Counted from the stretch's first letter, positions 35,061 through 49,749 are shown. The stretch: 64,000 nt of DNA from Camarhynchus parvulus (GCF_901933205.1 NC_044581.1:13729501-13793500), one strand, 5' to 3'. Numbers and translations: made by a program. The notes: generated by a model not told the origin, from the sequence alone.

Positions 35061-37249
35061 ACAGCGCTAACAAGGGCTCACTGCCCTGCCTGGCTGCTCC
35101 TCCCCACAACATTGCAGGAATGAGGTATTTCTGAGACGTTTCTTTTCAAAACTGGCAGTGGCCTTGGAGAGTGTGTAAGTGCATTGTAGTAGTGATGTCA
35201 AGGAGCCAGTATTACGGAAGGCAGCTCTGTTCCAAAAACCAAACCCAGGAGCAGCCAGGAAAGGGCCCGGGCCTCCCTCAGCCTCCGGCACGATGGCTGA
35301 GGGGCCCGGGGAGCAGGAGGGATCACAGTGACCCCTGAAAGAGCTGCTCAGGCTGCTGAGCTTTGCTCACTTTGAAGGGTAATTCAGAAGAGGAAATGCA
35401 GCTTTATGTCTGCTCTCCTGATCTGGCCCACTGTATCTTCATTTGCCTTAAAATACGTGGCCATTGAGGGATAGGCTTTGCCTCCCTTTCCATGAGAGTT
35501 CTGTGGAGGCTGAGAGCACTTTGGGGTTTGCTGCCTTCGGTAGGGCCCCTTTATCACTAAAAGGCAACAGAACTTGCTCAAAACCAATGCATAATCTTCC
35601 CTTAATTCAGCCATTCAGCCAATGTTTCACAGGTGGTAAACTCCTCTTTTATAAGAGATTTGCATAAATCAGCAGTTTGTAATAAGTTTAGAAGCAATCG
35701 CAGCTTTCTAAAGAGAGCTATTCCAATGGGCACCAGGTGAGACAACAAGAGCAGCTGAATTACTTCTCTGTTATTTGTCTGGGGTGAAGCATGTGTTCTC
35801 AGGGTAACAGTGGACTGGCCTTTTCCTCAGGGGGAAGATAAAGCCTTTGTCAATGCTAGAAGTACAATTTCCAGGTCAGTTAATCTCTGTAAATCAGGAG
35901 CTCCACTGAGGATAGTTTGCAATTTAAACTGCTTATAATACAGCCAGTCCAGAGACAGAAATGGCATCTGCATATCTAATATGTGTGAGGAAAATACTCC
36001 TTTTACATGTCCTCATATCATTTTCTCCCTAAAGTAAATAAGTAAAGCCATGCAAAACAAAAGTGAAAGGAACAGTGGAGCTTGTGATTATTATTAACTC
36101 CTAGTCTGGGGACTCATTTTCTCTACTCTTTGAGCCCTATTGGCAGTTTTCCATTCACTTCAGTTTGGACAAGATCAAGCTTGTGCTATTGACTGCTCTC
36201 TGATTGTGTTGTGGTGTATAAAAGATAAAGAGTCCGCCAAGGGACTCATAAGAAAAAAAATATCTCAAGCACCAGGAAAACATGGAAGAATTTACTCTTT
36301 TCATGAATAACTGCTGTATTCTTTAACTCCTCTAATGTAAAGTAATTTTACAGCAGCTCAGTGAGTTTGCAGCATGTAAACTTGTGTTCCTTATGTGAAG
36401 TAGCTTTTGTAGTGTTTTTCCTCCTGGCAGATTTTGAGATTCTCAGTAAGTGCCATAATTGCCTTTACTGCCTTTAAAAGCTCCTTTATTATTGCTGCTT
36501 TGGCAGGGGGTGATGTCTTAACAAAACTCTGTTCTAAAAACATGAACTATCAGTCCATAACTGCATTTTGGAGACGTATTGTTGAAGACTGTGCTAGTGA
36601 CACAAGTGTGCATTAGGTGGGCAGCACTCTCAGAACAACAGGTCTTAAAATCCAGACTTCAAGCATTTTCTTGCTCTAAGATATGTAAATTATTAGAGTT
36701 AGTAAAGTGGAATGACAATAGCCCAAGAAAAAGAAAGATATAGTGTTGTTTTTCAAGGCATATCACTACCGATGTGTTCAAATTTTAACTTTTTTTCCCT
36801 GTGATTTCCTGATAATTGTTTTCACTTCCAAAGACATCCTTCAGTAATTACTGAGAGCTGTCTGAATCATGCCATTTCCCATGACTCCAGCATATGTGGG
36901 TGAGTATTTCCAGAGCAATGACAGAAAAACAGAACGATTTTCCCACATGGCAGACAGATAGTTCTGATTTCCCAGAACAGCCCAAAATCAGCTTCCAAAA
37001 ATACTTGGGAAACCACATGGAGAGGGGGTACACTCCAGCTGGCTGTAGAGCCTGTTGGGCCAGAGGGTGCTGAAGACCCCCCCTGGTATCTTCTTACAGT
37101 TAAGGAAGGTAATAAATGTATTTACATTGGGTCTTTGCCTGCATCTGAACCCAAAGCTAAATCATTGTGCTTTTTCCAAATAGTACAGTGTACATAATAT
37201 TCTTCTTGTTCTTTACAGAGATACTTCCACATGGGGGGCAGTTTTCTTG

Positions 37250-37310
37250 GTGTGCCACATGCTCTCTGGTACCAAAGCTTTACTGAAGCTAAAGGGCAAT
37301 TGTGGCACAC
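37250..37310. repeat. Inverted repeat with 10-bp arms
   Basis: GTGTGCCACA at 37250-37259 and TGTGGCACAC at 37301-37310 are perfect reverse complements, with a 41-nt spacer. Outer flanks add partial pairing (cttg and caag). It is a possible hairpin, with no evidence of transcription. Confidence 0.7.
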
Positions 37311-38991
37311 TTCAAGAGGGGGATGCCATAGCTGGAACCTTCACTTATTTAAAAGAAGCTATGCATTAGTAGTTTTGCAAATCTTGACAAAATACGTACT
37401 TGTTAATAGCCCTGTTTTATGTTTAGAGGTTGCTGTCAACTATCCTTTTGCTATGAGTGATTGGTATTTTGGCCAAGAAAAAAGGAATGATTTTTAGACT
37501 CTCTGAGAAAATGCCTGTAAGGCTTTATCACTTGGGAAATCAAATGTTGCTGTTGGAGCTGATCCTAGTTAAATGAATGTGGAAAACTAAATTCTGCCAT
37601 GAGCATTTCCTATTAGCCTTATACCCTTTGCCAGCCAGGGTTTTGCTTGCTTACTGATTCCCTTCATTTTTTAAAATGTTCTGTAGAAGTCTTCCTGCAT
37701 ATGATGCAGTTCACATTTTCTTCTTGTTCCCACACATGAAGAGAAAAATCAACTGTTTGACCAGTGCCAGTGGAAGGGCATCTGCTTCAGAGTTCACACA
37801 CAGTGTTACCTACCACTTACCAAGGAGGAACTTTCTTTTCTTCAGTAAGGAAACATCCACCAGAGCTTGTCCTGTGAGGGATGAGGCTGTGGCCTCTTTG
37901 GTGTGGGTGTCAGCAGCAGCAGCTGGTGTAGTTATTGCAGCCTGGTTTTAAGGCACTTGAAGGGAATGGCTCTGGCACAAAGAAAGCAGACTGCAGCCCT
38001 GGTTCTTGCTCAGAGGCATCACTGCTTGCTCAGACATCAAGAAACTGGTTTCCATCCTCTTCTAGTGGGACTTACTGCTGAAGGAAAGCCTCTTGTGACA
38101 AAGAGGCAGAGGCAGGGAGGGGACAGGGGCCAGGCTGGGGTGAGTGGGGTCTGCTCTGTGTTGTACAGTTCAGGGGAGGCCACGACTGCATGTCCCACTC
38201 TGTGGGAATCCGTCCAAACATCACAAGCCTGAGGTCCCCTTGATGCCTGGCTTTATTGTTTTAATAACAATTTGTCAAGAAGTAAGACTTGTGAGTTTGA
38301 TGAATGCGGATGAGAGATTTGAAATATGATTTAACTAATGGACTTGGATAATTAGGCTGCAATAAATAGAAACAGTCATCCCATAGGCAGTTGCCTTAAG
38401 GTTACACCAGAATTTCATTAGAACTGAGCAGCATGGTAACAAAATACAAACACTACAAGTACTTTTATTTCCTTTTGCTCCTACTGGATTCATTCAGCAG
38501 TTTCACCTGTTATTCCTGGTACCCTCTATTACCAGTTCAGCAGTCTGGCATTGGTGTGCTTCCCATCCTGCATACTTCATGGATCAGTATTTCACTTAGG
38601 CAATTTCATTTATGTAGCCAGCATCAGAGGATGTCATCCCAATTTTGTCTCTTGGCTGCAAGTACATTACAGAGAACCAAACGTTCTCTGATTACACTCA
38701 GTGAGGGCTGAACAGACTTCCAAAAATATCTCTTAACATTGTATTGGTGATGACAGCATTGCAAAAATCAGAGGTACCCAGACTGTGGCTTATTTCACAT
38801 TTTTAGTTCCTTCTTCCTTAATCCTTGGAGAAGTTCCTTTTCCCCCTGGCATGTCACCTCTTTCATTTGCACTGATAATGTCCAGATACATAATCCTGCT
38901 AATGTGGCAATTCTAGTCAGAGAGATACTCAAGTTCTGGGCAAACAGTGTTTCTGGCAGTTGAATGTATTTGCACAACAGCTTCTTCTCCA

Positions 38992-39004
38992 CCAGTAGAT
39001 GGCA
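38992..39004 (+). promoter_or_regulatory. CTCF-like motif
   Basis: CCAGTAGATGGCA fits the core CTCF pattern CCA[GC][CT]AG[AG][GT]GGC[AG] at every position. It lies in the gene-free stretch between the receptor and SHCBP1, where a boundary would be plausible. A 13-bp match can occur by chance. Confidence 0.35.
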
Positions 39005-42000
39005 TTCCCCAGGAATAAGCTGCAGCACGGCTGCTTTCTGTATCTCCAGCCAGGAAGGTATTTCCATGGCAAGCTGATAATAAGCACAGACTCACAATAT
39101 TCTCCCCAGCATCTCTAAACATGTGTTTTATCTGTATCAGAACTCACTGGGCATAGTGGATACTGAAAGTTCATGTAAATTCTGACCATAAAATTATCCA
39201 TTGAGGGTAATTATACACAAACCTGCAACTTCATTCTCAAGAATTCCCTGTACTGCAAATCCTTGGAGACTAGGAGGCTGTTCTGGGGAAGTTACATTTC
39301 ATTCTGGGGAAGTAATCAATATATGATTGCTTTGTTTTCATGCTCTTTTCCCAGCAAAGCTTTCTGCAGGAGATAGGATTTAAGTGACTGAGCCTGATCT
39401 GGTTTGGATGTTCCTATATTAGCCCTTGGTTTTCAAAATCTCTGCCTTGATCATAACCAGAGCTGCATGATGAATTCTTGCATCAAAGGGAAACATAATT
39501 AAGGCTTTGCTATTGAGAGCAACCTCCATCCAGCAGGACAATGTAAGATTAAATAATAAATGAACATCAATTCTGAAAACACTCATTCATAAGTGACTAA
39601 ACTGAGATGCCTGATGTGTTGGAGGAAGGGATATCAGAATCAGAAGAGAGATCAGAAGAGAGTATCAGAATTAGCCATTGGTGTTGGAAGGCAGGGCACA
39701 GACCTGGCCTGATGTCAGACCATTCACAGCTGACAAGGCAACGTGTTTGAGTTACACAGGTGAAATTTGGTTATATTGCAGTATGTCTGAGGCTCATGTT
39801 TCCTGCTGTGATGTGGCAGAGGTACAACCATTTTGCCCTCTCTTCATTCATGTATTCAGGATGGAAGCTGAAAGACTGAGAAGAAAACTGAGCTTGAGTT
39901 CCTCAGATCTCCAGAGGTGCTGCAGTGGCAGCTATTGCAGGGAGAGTGGGGGAAGAGGGAATTGCAGCCTGGCAGTTTGGACACCTGCTTTGCTTTTTGA
40001 TTAATAACCTCTGGCCTATTTTTTATTCCCCTGGAGAATGCTCTAATTGTAGAATTCCAGCATATACACATCCCTTGCAAAGAAGACTTTGCCATCTAAA
40101 ATTGAGAAAAGAGGTAATTAAAATCTGTTTCTTTGAGAGTTTCCTTCTGGCTAGCTTTTGTGGCTTCCCTCTCAGTGTGTGAATGTTTGTGGACCTTTTA
40201 TTAAAATGCCACACACACCCAAAGCAGCTCACTCTGTGTAGTGGTGAGAATATCACATGGGAGAGAAGCATCTGAGAGACATCAGAGTACATAGGAGGTG
40301 TTAAAACATAAATGTGGTTGTACAGGTTTCTGGGTATAAGCAGTCTTGTCTTGAGGGTTAAAAATACAGATTTCTGAAAGCTACAAGCTGGTATCTATGG
40401 AAACTTAAAAACTACTCTGGAGAGAGAGCTGAGGAATGGCAGGATAATTAGCATTAAATACCTCTTAATGACAAACATTCGAGTTGACTGTCTCACAGGA
40501 GACTTGCAAACTTGGAAAGAAATGCTTGATCATAGGGATGCTCTTCCAGTGTCAGAACAGCAGAGAAGTCTGTAATTTAGCAGCCCACAAAGGGCTCTCT
40601 GAAGCCATGGGCTGCTGTGTGGGAGGATGGCACTTAGGGAGGAGATAAAGATCACATCAGAGGTGAAGCCTGGAAAACTCAGCTCATGAAATGTATAATA
40701 TATGAAGGCTCAGTTCACAGTGTGCTGTGAACCAGAGACTGGCACAGGGTGACAATTAGAGAATGAACTGTCAGATCATGAAGGCTTCATTAACAGATGG
40801 TAACTGACAGCAGAATAATAGGGGCCTTTAATGGGTAATAACATTTCTTCTAGGTACATCTGTAATGATAGAAATGCCCTTTTCTTGCTAATACCAGGAC
40901 CTGGTAATTATCATCAGGGGGATTGTCTTGCCCTCAGATTTGCACTGTATTTTATAGTCATTGAACCACCCTTCAATGCCACTTTAGGGTTGGGAATTTC
41001 ATCCTCTTTTATCTTCCTTCAGCTGTTAATATTAACACTTTGATTTAACTTGTGATTTCATGTATACTTCCTTTCATGTTCCAAGTGACCTCATCTTGTT
41101 TATGAAAAAAATTAATGTTTTCTCCCTAACCATTTCAAAAAATTTTGACCTTTCAATCAGGAAATTCAAGGATTTCAATGTGTGTGTATTTATTATGTCT
41201 GACTCATAAAAAAATGAGCTTCTGACATTGCTCTGCATTTTTGTACCTTTCAAATTATCACCTCAACAACCTGTGTACACTGTCTATGAGTCAAACCCCA
41301 GATTTCAGTGGAATATTTGTTTGGTCCTGACCATGAAATATTTAAGAGGTGGTCAGAAGAAGAAAGTGATCTGGGATTTATAGGAATCAATAAGACTTTT
41401 CTGCATTTTTTTCACACAGCTTCAAATCCCAGTCTAAATTTTCAGTGAATTACGTGTCTTTTCATTTGTTGCTCTGCAGGGGTGTTGGTGTAATGAGATG
41501 ATACAGTAGGTGCCTCCCAGGGTTAATCAAGACACCAGTGTTTGCAGTCTGTGCTTCCCAAAGACTATCCAGAGTGATCTTGGCTTTGAACAACCTGAAG
41601 TAGATGCCTGAAGGTACTGTCAGTACTCACCCATCCATGTTTGTCTGATGGGATACAGTGTAGATCCCTCAAATTAATTTTTCATCTTGCTTGTAAGAAG
41701 GATGATAAAAAACCTGCTGTATTAAAATTTGATACTCATCCTTTGATGATGAGTTCAGTTTTATTATTTGTACAAAGAATGTAATTGAAATGGAGTGGAA
41801 ACACAGGTGCTGCACTTCTAGCTATGTGATGATCTTGTCATCTCATCATAGAGATTAATGAGTTTTCTTCCACCAGATCAACTTTCAGATTTTCTCTGAT
41901 GCAGCAATAGCTTTATTTATTCCATGGGCAGGGTGAAGAATTTTTGTGAAAATTTCAAGGTGAAAAGGGTATGACATTTCTCAGCTACTCAGAGGTGTTG

Positions 42001-43109
42001 CACCCTACATTGATCATGGCTGATCCATGCTGGTTTTTATGAGAGGTGGCACTATGGTAGATGAGAAAATATGTTACAATTGCTAATGGTAGATGTTATT
42101 GGCATTTTTCTCTTCATCACCTGTGTAGGTTTTCAAGGGTTCCTTACAGTTAGACTCAAGCTCTGATGCATCTGCTCAGGCTGAGACCACCCTTTGGAGT
42201 CCAGCCTTAATGGGAACACTTAAACAATCAGAGGTTATTGGCTAAGAAGGATCTACTCTATAAGAAAAAGCTCCCATTGCCTTCCTATGGAATTCATCAA
42301 CATCTGTGGAAGTTGCCTGTGTGTCTCTTCTGCACCTTTTGGTTTGTTGGGTTTTGTTTGTTTTTTCCCCTGCTAGGATTCTCTTCTTTAGTCATCAAGC
42401 AGAGGTTGTGGCTGCACAAGAATTTTTCATAGGAGCAGAGATGGTGGTATAAAACCAACCATCAGTGGAATAAAACCAACCAGAATGTGTCATCTTAAAA
42501 TATTTTTCTACATAGTCACCTGTGACATGAAACTAAGAAAAATAAGGGTTGTTTTGTTCCCTATGGTCATATTCTTTGCTTTAACTAACTCTCACAATTT
42601 GAAATGCTGATAGCAGCTTCATTTTCTTGTTCAAAATGTCACACAGACTTTGCTTCTGAGCCAGTGTCAGGAGCGATGCTCCCTGAACAGCCTGTGTTTT
42701 CCTCAGCTGCAGAGGCAGCAGAATAGCACATTCATCACCACATCCTGAGCAGTCTCCACTCCTGTTCCAGTTTGCTAACAAGGCTACCTAAAACCAGCAG
42801 AGCTGCTTCCTGCTTTAAATGAAGCAACTGACTTTTCCAGATGCTGCTTCTGTGGGTTCTGTGTCTCCATCTGCTTTGGATGCAACAAAACCTTCCTGTT
42901 TTGAAGGATCTGCTTCTATCCCCAGATGACCTTATCAGACCAGGATCCCTCTTAAAAACCAACAAGCTATGCAAAGAAATAATTTGGGCAAGGTTTCCTG
43001 TTTCTGAGCTGATATTTGCACTTTTAAATTCTGTTGTACTTGAAGTTCATGGCAGGAACTGTTAAGGGTGTTAAACCTGCAACATGGACCATGGTGAGTA
43101 GCTGCTTTG

Positions 43110-43310
43110 GAGTGATGCCTATATAACTTAGGTCCAAGTTACAAGGTGCTTATGTACCTTGAGTTATAAGATATCTATGTAACCTGATGTCAATATAACC
43201 TAAATAATGACTTTTTATATATCTATATAATCTGATACCTATCTAACCTGAATCATAGCTTTTTATACCCATACAACCAGATATAAATACCTTTTTATAC
43301 AATGTAATGG
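43110..43310. repeat. Degenerate A/T-rich tandem sequence
   Basis: Short phrases recur several times with variation: tatgtaacctgatgtc, tatataatctgatacctatc, taacctgaatcatagc and ctttttatac. This suggests an old, decayed tandem repeat. Unit borders are unclear. Confidence 0.45.
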
Positions 43311-43602
43311 CTAGTATATGGTTAACTAGTTGCTTAATGCTGAAAAGACAAAAAAAGAAGAAAAAACTCACCAGGTAGCCACCTGCTTTAGCGATAGATA
43401 GGTATGGAACTAATGAAAAAAATGGCAAGTGCAAAGCCAGTTAGCCACAAAACACTCACCACTGGCACTGCAATAAACAAATGCCTGCTCTGTAGACATT
43501 GGTCTGTTGGGACTTATTTCCAGCCTAACTTTTGGGCATCAGGAGGGAGATGCTTTAGAAGAGAGCAGTGGTGCCAGGCTGCCTTCTTACTTTAGAGTAA
43601 GG

Positions 43603-43640
43603 TATTATATATGATATGATATATGATATGATATTGTATC
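43603..43640. repeat. Microsatellite of ATATGATATG type
   Basis: A run of tatatatgatatgatatat followed by gatatgatattg: short units of ATATG and ATATATG repeated for about 38 bp. It is simple sequence in the intergenic region. Confidence 0.7.
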
Positions 43641-46600
43641 ATAGTTTGTTATTTATGTCCATGGCCTCAGAAAGCTTAAATGAATAATGTCATGAGTAAA
43701 GTATAAAAACTTACCACATATCTACAGTATTTAGGCTAACCTGATTTCCCCAGAAGTCAGTTCCTTTTCTAGTCACAGGTAAAATACTTGCTGTATTTTT
43801 CTTTCTGGTACCTAGGAGAGGGGTTTTGTATCACTTGTGCTTTTTTTTGGGTGCGGCTATAATCTGCTCTGTTACTGATTTCATGTTGTCTTTTCCTAGA
43901 CTAAGGTTTCTCTGTGCATGTCTGTATGCACATATACAGACACACCTGAAATGCATTTTCTGTTCTCTCTTAAAACTCATTGCTTTTGCTTGGATTGCTG
44001 CTACTGTTTTGGTCTTTCAGTCCCCACTTTTATTATTTATCCTTGAGTTTTGTCCTGGCTTTACACATTTCTGGAGGACTTTTTGGTTTCCAGGCAGTAC
44101 AACAGTAAGTAGCATTGCAGTGTGATTCACACTGAAAATAACAGCCTTGGTCCTGGCCTTTTATTAAGAGCTACTGCTTTTTATCATTCCCAAGTATGTA
44201 TCAATTCTGGCAAGGACAGAATTGACAAGTTGTTTTTACCAGGCTAACTGGGTAAGTGATGAGTACAGTAATTACTTTCAATCTTTCCAGTGAAATATCT
44301 GGGACATTTCATTTTGATCTATTATAAAATCTGAAAAGCCAGGCCATGTGTTGGTATTATCAGAGTTCTAGAAAGAGCAGTGTTTGATTAACTCAAGGAA
44401 ATAGCTGCAGATCAGGATGGATATAGAGGCATATAGAAAGTAAATGTATGTAAATATGGGATATTCCATCTGGGACCAGGTTTGTTTGATACAGTTAGAG
44501 AAAACCACTTGCTGTTATCTTCCTCTTATCAGTAGCAAAGCTCTGAACAAAAACATTGTCTCTCCCAGCCCCTCTCAGCCCTATCTTCTCAGAGGTGAAA
44601 GATCTGGCTCAGTATTGGTGTTGACTCCTGGACAGCAACACCTTTTTATGATAGGGGGAATGAGGACTGTGCCACTTCTTGGCAGCGTTGGAGAGGAGTC
44701 TGTGCGCTGCCTTGTCAAAAGCAGCATCTCTCACTGGGCACATTTGTTAGAAGCATATTGATGAAATATTCCTGTGAAGGCTTTTCAGGTCATCAGCTGT
44801 GTTTCAGTGCCTGCTCACTCCTCCAGACTGCAGCAGGAAAGCAGGAGCTGGTGTGTCACACAGGGAGCTGTGCTGGGGATGTACTGCTGCCACTGCCAGC
44901 ATGGGAACCTCACATTTTTGTACTTGGAAGGGAATTAATGGATTGGAGGAATCTGGCATGAAAAAGTCAGTGACAGGCATGTGCTGGGGTGTGGTTAGTG
45001 CTGCAGAATGTTTGATACCAAGAGAAGGATGTTAGTAAAAGATGCTTTTTATGGACAAGATTTGGAATGCTGGAGTTTTATCTGTCTAGCAGGAGGCTGC
45101 ATATTTAGTGAGTCACAGCTGAGATAGGAGACAGGTATTTGACTTTGTTCAAAGGAAGTCAACCTTTATTTGTCAGCATGTCAAGGACACACAAGAAATA
45201 GTTTTCATCCACTGGGAATACCACACATCCAGGCACTTCCCACCCAGCTGGGCACATCCATGCTTCCTTGTGCCACCAGCTCCTGGAACAGGTGTTGAAT
45301 GCACCACAGCAATCCTGCCTGGAAGCTGGGGGAATTAGGCCACCCTCTACTGCCTGTGCTTAAATGCAGCTTTAATTGGATTTTTATTTCTTGCTTCCAC
45401 CAAGCTTTGTTCCAGCCACAGGTGGGGCCACTGGTGTTCGGAATCACTGGGTCACATACTGTATTGTTTTATAAACCACAGACCTTAGAATGTACCCCAG
45501 TACCTGCTTTACTGAGTAGAAAACCTATATTTTGTCTGAAACATTTTTTTCTTGAAAGGCCTTCAACATATTTTTAAAATTCCCAAGTATCTTCAGAATT
45601 CTGTTAGAACAAGAATTGGCTTTATCATTTAAGTGTGTATGTAGTTATGGGTTGTGTCATTATTGGATCATGCAGTAGGATCATTGTGATTATGCACAAA
45701 TTGCTAAGCAGATTGCAGAAAACCCAATCAACACCAGAAAAGCAAATCCACAATTCCAGTGTAGTCTGCGTTCTCTCTTCTGGCTTCTCCTGCCCAGGCT
45801 GGAGTGTCTGTGTCTTCACTGCTCTGGTGGCACTGCAGGGAGCACGCTGACACAGCTCCAACCTCCCAAATGCCATCTGCTCATAAACCCCCTGACAAGT
45901 GTTTGTCAGAAATCACTTAATGCTAATTCATCTCTTTTCTGACACACTTTAGTAGCTAATTTTTAAGACCTAAATCCGTCATTACTACACATTAGTTGTC
46001 AAGATAACAGCACAGCTGTCCTCTGGAAAAAAGAACCAAAAGTGCTTGAACTATCACAAAAATATAGGAGAATTACCTTTAAATGGCCATGTTCAAAATT
46101 TTAACTGAGATAAAAGGAAGTGTAGATCAAAACAACATCTCCAGCAGCTGCATTCTGTTGCATCATTAGTAAATTTAATTTTGTTTTGTTTACAGTGAAT
46201 GAAGAGGTGCAGTGATCAGGCAAAATCACTAGTGCAAGTGATTTTCATTCTCTTCAATCATGCCTTCTTCCTGACATAATTGTCCCTAACAATTTGTTGT
46301 ATTCTGCATCTGGTGTTATCATCATTACATTTAATCACTGCATCTTAGCTAGTCTTTCAAAGATGTGGTCAGCAGCTCTGGAGGGGCAGGAAGTTGAGGA
46401 GTCAGTAATGGCAGTGAGAATTTTGACAGTAATGAGGCAAAACCCAGCATTCACTCTGCTATACAGTGCTAAATGCCTGATATATGAATCTCACAGCTTT
46501 AGTCATAAAGCTGAAGCCTGTTTACAGTTTCTGGTTTTGCCCAAAGCCTCTATTTATTCCCACCAATTCTTAATTTCAATTTTAACATCTGTTGGAAAAA

Positions 46601-47082
46601 TCTGCCTGCCTATTGTTTCTCTCCAAACAAAGAGAACATTTTGTTGTGGGCTGTGTTCCTATTGTACTCTGCAGTCAGCTGAGGAACACCTTGCAGGAGC
46701 CTTGTTTTATGCCTCTGGTGCTCCTGATGACTTTGAGGCATCTCAAAAAGAGTTTCCTGGCTCTTTCAAGGCCTTTCCCCAGAGAGATGAGTATCTGAAG
46801 AAGGGCCCTTCCCAGTGCCAAGGAAACATGACCAAGAGCTCTTCTGTTGCAGGTGAGTCTTAGTCAAGCACTCTGTATGAACTTGAATTTCCATTGTTAT
46901 GTAGAGTCCTATGTAAATCAATGTCTAGATTGAAAGTTACCTCAGGTGAGAGCATGGCTGTGATGCAGATATGCTCAATATGTGTAAAATAATGGAAAGG
47001 AAAGGAAAAAGAGGAAAAAAATAACCTCCCACCTATCTTAGATCAGTTTTCAGCTGCGCCCAGTTCTGCGGAAGGTTTCTCA

Positions 47083-47240
47083 CAGGATGGGTAGGGTTGG
47101 AGGGGACCACTGGAGGTCATTAGTCCAATCTCCCTGCTCAAAGCAGGGTCTCCTAGAATGTTCCTTTGTCTGCTCTTCAGTGGATCTTGAAAACAGAACT
47201 GCAATATCCTCTTCAATGAGCAAAAGGGCTAAAATCTCTT
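47083..47240 (-). mobile_element. CR1 3'-end fragment, antisense
   Basis: caggatgggtagggttgga, then ggggaccactggaggtcatt, agtccaatctccctgctcaa and agcagggtctcctagaatg follow the reverse complement of the CR1 3' end closely. The right part is eroded, so the upper boundary is approximate. The orientation is minus relative to the window. Confidence 0.8.
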
Positions 47241-49749
47241 TTACCACCTCCTTGATAGGAGGACACAAGGATTTTGGAAGCAGTAAAGTGAATTGCAAGA
47301 GAAGAATGGTCTATTAACATGAAAATCCAAATAAGCAATGCAGTTATTGGGGTTTTTAAAATATAAAGTGGCTGTTAGAACAATCCTAAAGCCACCCAGT
47401 ATCTTCCTGAAGAAGCCGATATTGAGAAGATTCTGAAAAGAATTGAGAACAGGTTTGAAAAATTCAGTTGCTTTTCTGGTAAGAATCAATGCATTTAGGT
47501 TTACAGTGGTTTAAGTTTATACTGCTACAAAAGGAAATTTTAAAGACTGAAGAGATTCCTGTCAAAGAACGCCAGTTATCTAACCCTATCTGTAATAAGC
47601 CAACTAATTAACAGCAATCTACTGTTATGTGACACCATTCATCCCCTGCCATAAAAGTGGTTTGCAATGCATTACTGAAACATATGCAGTAAAAAATATT
47701 ATCTGCATTGTACAGTGCAGAAATGGAGGCTTAGAAAGACTCCAGTGATTGCCATGGCAACAAAGAAAATGTGTGCCAAAACAAGAAAGGTATAAGGAAT
47801 GTTATTCTGTCTTATGTAGTGATCTCCTTCTAAATTTTTTTCTTTTGTGCATCCTTGTTTCTTTTCCATTGCTCTCACATCTCTGCTGGCTTGGCTCAGC
47901 TGCTTATTCCCCACATTTTATAGACATTTTCTGATTTGCAAGCCTTATATTAGCTAACAATTTTTTTTGTTGTGTGTAATTAAATAATTTGTTGTAGTTT
48001 TAGGTTGCCTTGTACTGAGACATGGTTAAGAAGTTACTATTTTAAGACATTTTAAAGCACAAATAGTTTCTACTCTCACATGAGATATATGTATGTCCAC
48101 AAAAAAGAATTAGTACCAGCAGCAAATTAAAATGAAGAGATTTTTTTTTAAATTTTGGATAAGGACACTGGCTAAAACACTCTACTATTTTTCTTCATAT
48201 TTTTACCTCTGGATCAGATTTTCAGTTTGCATGAGCAGACCTTGCTCCAGGGACATCAGTGGCACAGTGAAGGTCTGGTTGAGAGTGACCCAGTGAGTTT
48301 GTTATCCCATGTGCTCCTGTAGATGGGTGGGTTTTTCACAAGCCCACATGTGGAAGGCAGGGATATCGTGGCCCTGTTGGCTGCAAGCTCTTACCTGGAA
48401 TAGCTGAGCCACCAGAGCTGCACTGTGGAGGGCTGAGGCTCCTCTTACCCAGTGGGGTGTGTTAGCACCAGGCTTTGAGCCATCACTGATGCTTTTGTGG
48501 CACCTGCATTGGAGCTACTGTGATCTGTGATATGTCTGGGGACACCCAGATGAGCCAAATCCCACTTGTGGGGTTTGTTTTACCTTTGTGTTTGTTCAGT
48601 TAAAATTACTGAAATACCAAAAGACAGTTAGTGATCTTTTAGTAGTAAGACACTAGTAGTTCCTCTCTGCATTTCCTTAGGTTTATGTAGCTGCGCTTGT
48701 GTTAATTTCTGTAAACCACCTTCTGTGGTTTTCAAACTCTATTTGCTATGTCAAGTTTTCAAGTGGAGGCCTATTTCAGATTTCAAAAGACAGAGTTCTG
48801 CATATAAGCACCCCTCGCTGTTCTAGTATTTCAAGGGAAACAGCAGGTGAAAAAAATCGATTTGGGGCCTAAGATAAGGCTGGGGGTTTTAGAAACATCT
48901 CAGTGATCCATCTCATTCACAGGAGCAACAGCAGTGAGATTTCATTCAAAAATGTGAGAGCTGAGAGCAGAGAGTGAGAGCAAGCACTTTCCCTTCCTCC
49001 TCTCAGACTCAGGAGTGTCATTGTTCCACATAAAATACTGCCAGCCCTCTGGACTTCACACAGACCAGCTCAGTCTTACACAGGAGAAAAAATAAGCTTG
49101 GGAAAGAGTGCAAAAAAGAATAGCTGAGGTAAAAGGAAAATGTGCTGTGCAAAAGGAGACTGTGAGTTGCCAGATGAGGTTCAGGAAAGCACTAATTCAT
49201 GCTCAATAATAAATTGGATGGATAAACATTGTAGGGAGAAAAATAGCTGAGTTCAGGGAAATAACTGATGGTCTGCACTCTGCATGCACGTGCAAGCTGG
49301 AAAGTGGAAGGTTTCCAACAACAAGAGGACTATTTCTGTTTCCAGCATGAGGGGAAGGAAACCAACTGCAGAGGAGTTTTTTGACCAAATGGAGCTCAGG
49401 ATGTCCATGACACTTGCAGCAGCAATCACTGCCTCTGGAAATCAATGACCAGGGCTGTGTTTCTTTGAAGTAAAACAGCTCTTTACAAGGACTGGGGGTA
49501 ATTAACCAAGCAGTGTGTAAGTCTCATATAATGGAACATAATCTGCCCCCAGCTATTTTGTAAACAAAACAAACAGGGGTAAATGTGTTGTCCTGATCTC
49601 AGCATTGTGCCACTGTTTCACCTTGGTGAGGAAGAACTGATCTGCACATGGTAAACCTTGAGGAATCCCTGAATTCATTGTAGCTGTTTAGGGGAAAAAT
49701 AATTGAAACACCTAAATATGGGAACCTCCATAGCCATAACATTATGGTT

